Made by a program: the position numbers and the translations under genes | Shown here: positions 1-7,558 of the stretch, piece by piece | Numbering within the stretch: position 1 is the stretch's first letter | Layout: each line of letters starts with the position of its first letter | Notes under the pieces: generated by a model | The model's input: only the letters and a program-made list of their open reading frames with translations | Databases searched by the model: none | What the model was told of the DNA's origin: nothing | DNA from: Prevotella sp. | GTDB lineage: Bacteria > Bacteroidota > Bacteroidia > Bacteroidales > Bacteroidaceae | Length of the DNA: 23,435 nt | Reading direction: 5' to 3' | Assembly: GCA_017442765.1 (NCBI GenBank) | Contig: JAFRZC010000065.1 | Location: 1-23,435, forward strand

Positions 1-585
1 GCGGTAGAGCATTCCCTCGTAGGCCATGCCTTGCTCGCGCAGCCTTTTGCGGTAGGCTTCGTAGATATCGGCCATTCGGCTCCAGAGTTTGATGAACCGT
101 TGCTTGAGAAGGGTTTGGTTGTCGGGATTGAAGTTCTGGAAAAACTGTGTGATGAGTGCTTTCTGCTCCATCGAGAGGAATGAGATGTCGTCGAGCTCGT
201 GGAGCGAGGCAATGTTTCTGTAGATGCTCTTTGCGTCGGTCAGATTTTTGTCGATGTCGTCGAAATCGGATACGATGATTTGCCCGTAACCGTAGAAGTG
301 GTCGAGCGTCTCGTTCTCTCCAGTTATGGCTGTGTAGCATTTATAGAGGTCGCAAATGGCTTTGATGGGGTCAACATAGTCGAGTGAGCTCTGCTGCCGG
401 AAAAAGTCGCTGATGGTAAGACAGACCGGGCTCCAGACGGGTTTCGCGCTGATGCGTGCGAGGTGGTCGTTCAAAAAGAGCGAGGCACGCTTGTTGGGGA
501 AGACGACGGCCACTTGAGAGAGGTCGGTGCCGTAGGTTGTAAGGAGGTCATCGGCAACGTGGGCAAGAAAACAGTCTTTTTTCAT
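1..585 (-). CDS. AddB-like PD-(D/E)XK nuclease family protein (N-terminal part, cut by window edge)
   Basis: An open frame of 195 codons runs from an ATG at 583-585 off the left edge, so only the N-terminus is visible. It begins MKKDCFLAHVADDLL and continues with VVFPNKRASLFLNDHLA and KPVWSPVCLTISDFF. This resembles the Bacteroidota AddB-like/RecB-family nucleases that partner an AddA-type helicase. In this part there is no Walker A motif; the position is taken by an FPNKRA-type sequence, as I recall for the Bacteroidota proteins. The C-terminal nuclease and iron-sulphur region would lie outside the window. The gene starts 24 nt after the stop of the AddA-like gene on the same strand, so the two are very probably one operon and one complex that processes double-strand breaks for RecA. 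The family is assigned from the N-terminus and the neighbour only. Confidence 0.75.
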   Translation of the reverse strand, partial: MKKDCFLAHVADDLLTTYGTDLSQVAVVFPNKRASLFLNDHLARISAKPVWSPVCLTISDFFRQQSSLDYVDPIKAICDLYKCYTAITGENETLDHFYGYGQIIVSDFDDIDKNLTDAKSIYRNIASLHELDDISFLSMEQKALITQFFQNFNPDNQTLLKQRFIKLWSRMADIYEAYRKRLREQGMAYEGMLYR

Positions 586-609
586 GTTGAGAGGTTGAAA
601 AATTAAACA

Positions 610-3600
610 CTAAACGTCAACAACTTGATTTCTATAAACATACCAGAGGTAACCGCTGACGTTGGTATAGCCCATTTCCCTGAGCAAACCTGTGTAGAGT
701 GCTACTTGGCGGTGATGCTCCGGCGATGGTGTGGCAAACTTGAAATCCACTACAATGGTCTGTTGCCCGTCTGTCATCACGCGGTCGGGGCGACGGTTGA
801 CGGGCTCGCCTGTGTCTGGGTCGGTGTAAATAATATTACATTCGTTGTGCACCTTCCATCGGGGGGCGAACCATTCTGCCACTTGCGGATGGTGGAGTCG
901 TTCGCGAAGCATTGCGATGAGCTTATCGGGGCGTATGTCACCGTCGGGCAAGACTCCCTCTGTTTCTAATTGGCGAATGGCGGGCTCGGCATCGCCGAGG
1001 GTGCGGATGTTCGAGAGGACATGGTGGAGCAGGCTGCCCAGTTGGATGAATGTGTTGTCTTTCGTGTCTTCGTCGGCCGACAGGAATTTCTGACTTTGAT
1101 TGCTTTGCAGAAACTCAAAATGGCGACCTGACGGCTTGATGTCCATTCTGACAGGGAGTGCTTCTTGGGTGAAAACGTTTATGGAAGAACTTCCCTCAAT
1201 TTTGACAGAAGCCTCCTCCGTCGCCCTCCGAGGGGCAGCGGCGATGGTTTTCTCAAGGCTTCCCATTTGCCATATTTTCCACTCAGAGTCCCTTTCCGGG
1301 AGGGGAGAAAGGACGGGGGGGAGCCCCTGACTTTCCTCCCAGGAACTTTCCATTACCTCTTCAATAAGGTGCGACCGGCTGTTCTTGTCGTTTTGCTTGC
1401 CGATGACATACAGGCTTTTGGACGCACGGGTGAAAGCCACGTAGAGCAGGTTCAGGTTATCTACCGTATTCTGCAAATGCTCCTGCCAATAGGCATCCTC
1501 GTAGATGCTGTCTTTCATTCCCTTGGCGCTGAAATCAACGGGAACAACGGGCAATTGGTTGTAGGGAGCCTCTGTCGGCTCGCACCAGAGGGTATAAGTC
1601 TTTTCGAGCTGCCAGTCGCAGAAGGGCAAGAGAACATGTGGAAATTCCAGTCCTTTGCTCTTGTGGATGGTGAGCAGTCGTATGCCGGTGGTGTTGTCGC
1701 TCTGAATAGTTTTGCTGTAGAGCGTGTCGTCCCAATATGAGAGGAAATTCTTCACGTCAGGTATGTTGCGGTCTTGTATGAATTTAGCCAACTCATCGAA
1801 GAAGGCACACACAAAAGCACTCTCCCCGTCAAACCTGTCAAGTCGTAGCTCTGCGAAAATGCACCAGGCGAGGTCGTAGAGGGGCAGTGAGGATAGTTTT
1901 GCTAACGAAAAGCCTAATCTTGCACCCTCGTACACCCGTACCCCCGTACCCTCGTACTTCTCAACAACAGCCCTGGCTATCTGGTTGTCTTCCTGAACTG
2001 TCAGGCGTAAGGCATTGATAAGAATATTCACTGCGGCTGACGAGTCTAAGCGAAATGCCTCGTCGGATACGAAGGTGGCCGTGGGGAGTTCCTGCTGAAG
2101 ATACTGCACAAGTTTTTCTATGGTTCTGTTCGATCTGGCGAGAACAGCTATCTCACTCGGTTCGGCGCCATTGTCCAATAATGTTTTTATGCGTTCCTTG
2201 GTCAAGGCAAGTGTCTGTTCTTCATACGTTGTCGATGCGTCCTTGCTTTTGCCGGGGAGTAGTGCGACGGTAATCTCGCCTTTCCATGGTTTTTCTTTCG
2301 GATATTGCTGCTCTACCTCTTGGTATGCCCGTTTCAGTTGGTTGGCTTTGTCTTCGCCGACAACATCTTTCAGACGTAGGTATTCGAGGTTGGCAGCTAA
2401 GGCGAAAAACTGGTTGTTGAACGCAATGATGTTGCCCTCCGAGCGATAGTTCTTCCCCAGTTGTTCTTCGCTAATCGTCGTGCCGCTCATTTCTTGCCGG
2501 ATGTCGGCCAGCAGCCGCCAGTCGCCCGAGCGCCATCGGTAGATGCTTTGCTTCACGTCGCCTACGATGAGTCCCGTGTTGCCGTGGTGGCTCAGACACT
2601 CGTCAAGTAAAACCTTGAAAGTGTGCCATTGAGAGCGGCTGGTGTCCTGAAACTCATCAATCATGATGTGGCTCAGCCCGCCGCCGGTCTTCTCAAAGAT
2701 GAATGGCGCGTCGCCCGTGGCGATGAGTCCGCCGAGCAGGCCGCAGGTGTCGCTCAGCAGAAACCTGTTCAGCTCCTCGTTTCGCTCTCTCACCTTTTTC
2801 TCAATGCTGCCCAATAACCGGAGTTTGTAAAGGTGGCGAAGCGTGAGGTCGGCCGACTTGTAGGTTCTCAGTTGTCTCTTTCGTGTCGTCTCCGCCTCCA
2901 CAAGCAATGGAAGCAGCCGGTCTTTGACCGTGCCGACCCATTCGGGATGTTGCTTCAGGTCGCTTTTTCGCAGCCATGCCTCCGGGTCACGGCTCTCGAG
3001 TGCTCCGACAACGCGCTTGCCCAACATCTTCTCATTGTCGGCAAAATCGTCAGTGAGCTTCAGAAAATAGCCGGCGATGCCCGATTTCCCGTTTGCAAAA
3101 CAGTCCATGTCCATCCCTTCCTCTGCCATGATGCGCTCGAAACGGCCGGCAAAGTCTGTAATAGCTTGCCTGGCATCGCGGCGAAGGCTCCTCAGCGTCT
3201 CTGTGAATTTTTGGAAAAACGCTTTCCTGTTTAAGATCTCAGAGAGCTGGCCGGCCTTTTCCTTATAGAAGTCCTTTAGGATATTCTCGCCAAACGACTT
3301 TACCAGTTCCGCAACATTCCAGCTCCGGTCCTCGTCCATTTGTTCATTCACCAGTTCGAGAATCCATTTCAGGATGCCGGTATTTGGTTTCATCTCTCCC
3401 ATGAGCAGATCCACCGACTCCCTTACTGCCAGCTTGTCGCCAAGTTCTATCTTTAGTCCGGTCGCCAAGTCGAGCTCACGGGTCAGTTCACGCAGGATGC
3501 GCTGAAAGAAAGCGTCGATGGTTTCCACGCACAGGTGGTGATAGTCGTGAAGAATGAGCGCCAGTGCCATGCCCGCCCTTTCTCCTATGTCTCCGCTGAA

Positions 3601-3852
3601 ATGGTGTTCCGCCCGCAGCTCGCGCTCCACGTCGGCGGCAAAGACCCTGCTCCCGCTCAGACCCTTCCAGATGCCGTAAAGGTGGGTCAGCACGCGCTGC
3701 TTCATCTCTTCAGTGGCTTTGTTCGTAAATGTTACGGCCAGAATCTCCCTATAGGCCGTGGGCTTCACGACAAGCCGCTTTATGATTTCCATTGCCAGCC
3801 GATGGGTTTTTCCGCTGCCGGCACTCGCCTTGTAGATAGTCAGCTTGCTCAT
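610..3852 (-). CDS. AddA-like UvrD/RecB helicase-nuclease
   Basis: This 1080-residue protein is an ATP-dependent DNA helicase/exonuclease subunit that would unwind and trim double-strand breaks. Walker A is at residues 9-16 (ASAGSGKT), Walker B/motif II of the UvrD superfamily at 399-404 (DEFQDT), followed by GDVKQSIYRWRSGD (motif III region), LLTIHKSKGLEFPHV and LLYVAFTRAS (motifs V and VI). The C-terminus carries a RecB-type PD-(D/E)XK nuclease: RPDRV followed by VVDFKFA, with D1036 and K1038 the probable metal-binding and catalytic residues. Length suits AddA. It is transcribed away from the acyl-CoA synthetases and is followed after 24 nt by the AddB-like gene. Two stretches look inserted: a DNA repeat encoding the region around YEGTGVRVYEG (1925-1956) and a Pro/Ser/Glu-rich linker between helicase and nuclease (about 1200-1345). 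Family certain; AddA rather than RecB is inferred from the partner. Confidence 0.9.
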   Translation of the reverse strand: MSKLTIYKASAGSGKTHRLAMEIIKRLVVKPTAYREILAVTFTNKATEEMKQRVLTHLYGIWKGLSGSRVFAADVERELRAEHHFSGDIGERAGMALALILHDYHHLCVETIDAFFQRILRELTRELDLATGLKIELGDKLAVRESVDLLMGEMKPNTGILKWILELVNEQMDEDRSWNVAELVKSFGENILKDFYKEKAGQLSEILNRKAFFQKFTETLRSLRRDARQAITDFAGRFERIMAEEGMDMDCFANGKSGIAGYFLKLTDDFADNEKMLGKRVVGALESRDPEAWLRKSDLKQHPEWVGTVKDRLLPLLVEAETTRKRQLRTYKSADLTLRHLYKLRLLGSIEKKVRERNEELNRFLLSDTCGLLGGLIATGDAPFIFEKTGGGLSHIMIDEFQDTSRSQWHTFKVLLDECLSHHGNTGLIVGDVKQSIYRWRSGDWRLLADIRQEMSGTTISEEQLGKNYRSEGNIIAFNNQFFALAANLEYLRLKDVVGEDKANQLKRAYQEVEQQYPKEKPWKGEITVALLPGKSKDASTTYEEQTLALTKERIKTLLDNGAEPSEIAVLARSNRTIEKLVQYLQQELPTATFVSDEAFRLDSSAAVNILINALRLTVQEDNQIARAVVEKYEGTGVRVYEGARLGFSLAKLSSLPLYDLAWCIFAELRLDRFDGESAFVCAFFDELAKFIQDRNIPDVKNFLSYWDDTLYSKTIQSDNTTGIRLLTIHKSKGLEFPHVLLPFCDWQLEKTYTLWCEPTEAPYNQLPVVPVDFSAKGMKDSIYEDAYWQEHLQNTVDNLNLLYVAFTRASKSLYVIGKQNDKNSRSHLIEEVMESSWEESQGLPPVLSPLPERDSEWKIWQMGSLEKTIAAAPRRATEEASVKIEGSSSINVFTQEALPVRMDIKPSGRHFEFLQSNQSQKFLSADEDTKDNTFIQLGSLLHHVLSNIRTLGDAEPAIRQLETEGVLPDGDIRPDKLIAMLRERLHHPQVAEWFAPRWKVHNECNIIYTDPDTGEPVNRRPDRVMTDGQQTIVVDFKFATPSPEHHRQVALYTGLLREMGYTNVSGYLWYVYRNQVVDV
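1925..1956. repeat. four tandem 8-bp units (consensus CMCYCGTA) inside the AddA-like gene
   Basis: The plus strand reads four successive octamers, ccctcgta, cacccgta, cccccgta and ccctcgta. They are read in the gene as part of KYEGTGVRVYEGAR. Eight is not a multiple of three, so gain or loss of one unit would shift the frame of the helicase gene, whereas three units would not. Confidence 0.8.
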
Positions 3853-3923
3853 AGTTTTGCTGTGGGTTTAAGGTTGATGGGGCTTGGGAGTATTGCCCCG
3901 CGATGTTGCGTGGCTGTTTGTAT

Positions 3924-3939
3924 GGCCGTCATGACGGCC
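3924..3939. promoter_or_regulatory. 16-bp perfect palindrome in the predicted leader of the AddA-like gene
   Basis: GGCCGTCATGACGGCC is a perfect inverted repeat placed between the predicted promoter (3953-3960, minus) and the start codon at 3852. In RNA it would form a 6-bp GC-rich stem with a CAUG tetraloop. It could be an operator or a leader hairpin; nothing in the sequence decides between these. Confidence 0.5.
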
Positions 3940-3952
3940 TTTGTCATGTTTG

Positions 3953-3960
3953 CAAAATTA
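3953..3960 (-). promoter_or_regulatory. predicted -7 box for the AddA-like gene
   Basis: On the minus strand TAATTTTG followed by C fits the Bacteroidota -7 consensus TAnnTTTG. A -33 TTTG at the normal distance is not clear. The implied leader is about 95 nt. Confidence 0.5.
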
Positions 3961-3985
3961 CGAATAATTTTTCTCAAAAAACACG

Positions 3986-4069
3986 CTTTCATGAAAATTC
4001 CCTAGGGAATTTATCATGAAAGATAGGTCTTTAACACAAAATTCCCTAGGGAATTTATCGCGAAAGACC
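3986..4069. repeat. paired-palindrome element, copy A
   Basis: Two perfect 18-bp palindromes AAATTCCCTAGGGAATTT lie at 3995-4012 and 4039-4056 (centres 44 bp apart). Each is bracketed by arms that pair. CTTTCATGA (3986-3994) is the exact reverse complement of TCATGAAAG (4014-4022), so the first hairpin extends to 18 bp with one bulged base. GGTCTTT (4026-4032) pairs with AAAGACC (4063-4069) around a 6/6 internal loop in the second. Alternatively the inner arms GAAAGA and TCTTT pair with each other. The element is downstream of the acyl-CoA synthetase operon and upstream of the AddA-like promoter. The rest of the 3853-4118 gap holds the promoter and leader described separately. Confidence 0.85.
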
Positions 4070-4118
4070 ATCGTTTAGACTTCCCTTAGCGTTATTGGCC
4101 GATTCATTGAGCTTGTTT

Positions 4119-5777
4119 TTACTTATAAAGATAGCGTTTGATGCTTTTCTTGGGTGTTTTCTCGAATTCCTCGGTATGAAGCTCAACCGTGGCGATGCGA
4201 CAGTAGGGCGGCTGTGCCTGGTTGAGGGTCAGGCGGTTTTGCTCCATCTGTTGGCGGATGTCGTCGCCAGTGAGTCCGAGCGACTGTGCCTCGTCGTAGT
4301 CGGGATGGATGAGTGCGACGAGCTTCTCTTCCCTCTGCACGACGATGCTCTCGGCGACGAAGGGCAGAGAGTTGAGCTGGTCTTCTATCTCCTCGGGGTA
4401 GATGTTCTGTCCGCTGGCTCCGAGCAGCATGTTCTTGGAGCGTCCTTTGATATAGACATTTCCCTCGTCGTCCATGGTGCCGAGGTCGCCGGTGTGATAC
4501 CAGCCGTCGCTGTCGAGGGTCTGGCGTGTGGCCTCGTCGTTCTTGTAGTAGCCGAGCATCACGTTGGGGCCTCGTGCCAGTATCTCACCGGGAATATTCT
4601 CGGGGTCGGGACTGAGAATGCGCACTTGCATGTTCTTGGCAGCCCGGCCGCAAGAGCCCGGCCGGAACTGATCCCAGGGGGCATAGCAGATGATGGGGGC
4701 GCATTCGGTGGCTCCATAGCCTACGGTATAGGGGAATCGGATGTTGTGGAGGAACTGCTCGACTTCCTGATTGAAGGCCGCGCCGCCCACGATGATTTCA
4801 TAGAACTGCCCGCCGAAAGCCTCGCGCACTTGCTCGCAGATGCGCTCGTTAACGACACCGGAGACGACAGGCATGGTGCGCAGCAGGCGCATGCGCCGGG
4901 TCTGTAGGCGCGGCAGGACACGCTTGCGCATGATTTTCTCAATGATGAGGGGTACGGCAATGATGATGGCGGGCTTTACTTCGTCAAAGGCTGCGGCAAT
5001 GATGGCAGGTGATGGAATGCGGGTGAGGAAGTAGATGTGCTTGCCAGTGAGAAACTCATAGATGAACTCGAAGGCCATGCCGTACATGTGAGCAAGGGGC
5101 AGAATGGAAATCACATTTTTCCCTCCCTCGAGATGCTTTCCCATGGCCTCGCAGGCAAAGTCGAAGTTTGACCACAGTGCGCGATATGGCAACATCACTC
5201 CCTTGGAGAAGCCCGTTGTGCCGCTGGTGTAGTTGATGAGTGCCAGCTCGTCGGGACTTTGCTCGGTATAATAGCTGACGTGTTCCTTACGGAAATACTT
5301 GGGATAGCGCTCGCCGAAAATCTTGTTCAGATTCTCGCGGGCGTAGGTCAGCCGGTCGGTGCGCGAAAGCAAGAGCGAATAGTCGGGAATGTTGATGATG
5401 CCTTCGAGACCAGGCATCTTGGTCGGATCGATGGTTGTGGCTACCACATCGCCTACAAAGAGCAGGCGTGCGTCTGAATGGTTCACAATGTTATGCACCT
5501 GGTCGGCGGTGAACTCATGGAGGATGGGCACGGCCACGGCACCATAGGTGAGTGTGGCAAGATAGGCCACGGCCCAGCAGGCGGAGTTGCGCCCGCATAG
5601 GGCAATCTTGTCGCCGCGTTGTACGCCACTGTGCTCGAACATGATATGCAGCTTCTCTATTTTCCGTGCTACATCGTGGTATTGCAATGTCGCGCCTTTA
5701 TAGTCGGTGAGCGCATCAAGATCCCAATGGTCGGTGATGCTCTTTTGAATGAGTGCGTTGAAACTCGGAATGGTCAT
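4119..5777 (-). CDS. AMP-forming long-chain acyl-CoA synthetase, downstream copy
   Basis: The 552-residue protein belongs to the ANL (adenylate-forming) superfamily and should activate a carboxylate, probably a fatty acid, with ATP to an acyl-adenylate and then to acyl-CoA or another thioester. Visible motifs in order: the phosphate-binding loop INYTSGTTGFSKGV, the A5 motif VGYGATECAP, the A7 motif DGWYHTGDLGTMD, the hinge KNMLLGASGQNIYPEEIE and the C-terminal catalytic lysine region EKTPKKSIKRYLYK. All core motifs are intact. It starts within the stop codon of the upstream paralogue (ATGA overlap at 5774-5777), so it is translationally coupled to it. The two proteins are closely similar throughout, so this is a tandem duplication. 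Substrate (long-chain acyl, acyl-ACP or O-succinylbenzoate-like) cannot be read from sequence; long-chain acyl is the usual annotation. Confidence 0.9.
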   Translation of the reverse strand: MTIPSFNALIQKSITDHWDLDALTDYKGATLQYHDVARKIEKLHIMFEHSGVQRGDKIALCGRNSACWAVAYLATLTYGAVAVPILHEFTADQVHNIVNHSDARLLFVGDVVATTIDPTKMPGLEGIINIPDYSLLLSRTDRLTYARENLNKIFGERYPKYFRKEHVSYYTEQSPDELALINYTSGTTGFSKGVMLPYRALWSNFDFACEAMGKHLEGGKNVISILPLAHMYGMAFEFIYEFLTGKHIYFLTRIPSPAIIAAAFDEVKPAIIIAVPLIIEKIMRKRVLPRLQTRRMRLLRTMPVVSGVVNERICEQVREAFGGQFYEIIVGGAAFNQEVEQFLHNIRFPYTVGYGATECAPIICYAPWDQFRPGSCGRAAKNMQVRILSPDPENIPGEILARGPNVMLGYYKNDEATRQTLDSDGWYHTGDLGTMDDEGNVYIKGRSKNMLLGASGQNIYPEEIEDQLNSLPFVAESIVVQREEKLVALIHPDYDEAQSLGLTGDDIRQQMEQNRLTLNQAQPPYCRIATVELHTEEFEKTPKKSIKRYLYK

Positions 5778-7435
5778 GGCTGGTATAGATAGCGTTTAAT
5801 ACTTTTCTTAGGAGTTTTCTCAAACTCGGTCTCCCTGATTCTAATCTCGGCGATTTTGCTGAAGGGCGGAAGCAGCTGGTTGAGCTGTATCCGGTTTTCT
5901 TCCATCAGTCCTGCCACATCTTCTGAACTGAAGCCCATGGCTTCCGTCTCCTCCATGTCGGGATAGACAAGTGCGACAAGGCGGTCAGCATCTTGTATGA
6001 CAACACTCTCGGCCACCATGGCCATTGAGTTGAGCTGATCCTCAATCTCCTCGGGGTAGATGTTCTGGCCGTTGGCGCTGAGCAGCATGTTCTTCGACCG
6101 TCCGCGGATGTAGATGAATCCGTCGCTGTCCATCGTGCCAAGGTCGCCGGTGTGATACCAGCCGTCGGGGTCGAGCACCTCGCGCGTGGCCTCGTCGTTC
6201 TTGTAGTAGCCGAGCATCACGTTGGTTCCGCGCGTGAGTATCTCGCCGGCAATGTTCTCGGGGTCGGGGCTGTCGATGCGACACTCCATGTGGTAGATGG
6301 CGCGGCCACAGGAACGCGGGCGGAAGTAACGGTAGTCGCAGTAGCTGATGAGCGGGGCGCACTCGGTGGTACCGTAGCCCACGGTGACGGGGAAGTCGAT
6401 GCTCATGAGGAACTGTTCCACTTCTTGGCTGAGGGCCGCGCCACCGATGATAACCTCGTATGCCTTGCCACCGAAGGCCTGATATACCTGCTCGCAAATT
6501 TTCTGCTTCACCTTTTTGTTCAAGATGGGTGTATTAAGCAGCAGGCGCATGGCGTGGTTTTGTATCTTCGGGAAGACGCGCTTACGGATGATTTTCTCGA
6601 TGATAAGTGGAACGGCAATGACCAGCGAGGGCTTTATCTCGGCGTATGCCTTGGCGATAAGCGACGGGCTGGGCAGGCGGTTGAGGAAATAGAGGTGTAT
6701 GCCGTGGCAGAATGGGAAGAAAAACTCGAAGGCCATGCCGTACATGTGGGCCATGGGAAGAATACTTACCATGTTGCTATGTGGGGATACCTTTGCGCCC
6801 AGCTCGGTAACGGCAAAGTCGAGGTTTCCCCACAAGGCACGGTAGGGCAGCATCACGCCCTTAGAGAAGCCCGTCGTGCCACTGGTGTAGTTGATGAGTG
6901 CCAGCTCCTCGGCATCATCCTCGTGGTATGCCACATGCTGTTTGCGGAAGAATTTGGGGTAACGTTTGCCGAACATCTCGTTCAAGTGCTCGCGGGCATA
7001 GCTGATCTTCTCATTCCGCGACATCATCAGCGAGAAGTCGGGCAGGTTGATAATGGCTTCAAGTGTTGGCATGGCATCGGCATTGACACCTTTGGCCACC
7101 ACGTCGCCAACGAAGAGCAAGCGTGAGCCTGAGTGATTCACGATGTTATGCACCTGATCGGCGGTAAACTCATGGAGAATGGGAACTGCCACGGCTCCGT
7201 AGGTGAGTGTGGCCAAGAATGCCACGCCCCAGTGGGAGCTATTGCGTCCGCATAAGGCAATCTTGTCGCCACGCTGGATGCCACTTTCCTCAAAAACGAT
7301 ATGAAGCTTTTCGATGATGCGAGCTACATCGCGATACTGGAGCGTCTCGCCCTGATAGTCGGTGAGCGCGTCTTGTTCCCAGTTCTCTATTATCGCTTGT
7401 TCAATGCATTTGTTGAAACTTTGAATTGATTTCAT
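5774..7435 (-). CDS. AMP-forming long-chain acyl-CoA synthetase, upstream copy
   Basis: This is the 553-residue paralogue of the following gene, with the same ANL motifs: INYTSGTTGFSKGV, VGYGTTECAP, DGWYHTGDLGTMD, KNMLLSANGQNIYPEEIE and EKTPKKSIKRYLY. I place the start at the ATG at 7433-7435 (MKSIQSFNKC). The open frame continues to 7552, but that extension crosses the predicted promoter (7459-7490) and has no match in the paralogue. The ATGA overlap with the downstream copy indicates one transcript and coupled translation. Keeping both copies intact suggests different substrates or a hetero-oligomer, but this is inference. The protein is expected to be cytoplasmic or peripheral to the inner membrane. 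Confidence 0.9.
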   Translation of the reverse strand: MKSIQSFNKCIEQAIIENWEQDALTDYQGETLQYRDVARIIEKLHIVFEESGIQRGDKIALCGRNSSHWGVAFLATLTYGAVAVPILHEFTADQVHNIVNHSGSRLLFVGDVVAKGVNADAMPTLEAIINLPDFSLMMSRNEKISYAREHLNEMFGKRYPKFFRKQHVAYHEDDAEELALINYTSGTTGFSKGVMLPYRALWGNLDFAVTELGAKVSPHSNMVSILPMAHMYGMAFEFFFPFCHGIHLYFLNRLPSPSLIAKAYAEIKPSLVIAVPLIIEKIIRKRVFPKIQNHAMRLLLNTPILNKKVKQKICEQVYQAFGGKAYEVIIGGAALSQEVEQFLMSIDFPVTVGYGTTECAPLISYCDYRYFRPRSCGRAIYHMECRIDSPDPENIAGEILTRGTNVMLGYYKNDEATREVLDPDGWYHTGDLGTMDSDGFIYIRGRSKNMLLSANGQNIYPEEIEDQLNSMAMVAESVVIQDADRLVALVYPDMEETEAMGFSSEDVAGLMEENRIQLNQLLPPFSKIAEIRIRETEFEKTPKKSIKRYLYQP

Positions 7436-7458
7436 TGCACAAATAAAAAAATTTTGTG

Positions 7459-7490
7459 CAAAGGTAATCACTTCCATGCACATTTCCAAA
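7459..7490 (-). promoter_or_regulatory. promoter of the acyl-CoA synthetase operon
   Basis: The minus strand shows TTTG (7490-7487), a 20-bp spacer and TACCTTTG (7466-7459), an excellent match to the Bacteroidota sigma-ABfr promoter. The predicted transcript starts about 18 nt before the ATG at 7435 and thereby fixes the start codon. Confidence 0.75.
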
Positions 7491-7558
7491 TTTTTTGTGC
7501 AGTTTTTTCGAATAATAGTAAGATTTATATTTTTTAACTTATCACACTCCATTTTTCG

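Noticed and set aside
3995..4056. Paired palindromes as ends of an insertion sequence
   Set aside because: The two palindromes enclose only 26 bp and the three pairs do not bracket any transposase, so they are self-contained elements rather than IS ends.
4095..4907. 270-codon open frame on the plus strand, opposite the acyl-CoA synthetase
   Set aside because: It is antisense to a gene with all ANL motifs, has no recognisable domain, and its Val/Leu/Ala-rich composition is what the reverse strand of such a GC-rich gene gives. The similar plus-strand frame at 6152-7126 is rejected for the same reason.
7436..7552. N-terminal extension of the upstream acyl-CoA synthetase
   Set aside because: The stretch contains a consensus promoter and encodes residues without counterpart in the paralogue; the ATG at 7435 is preferred.
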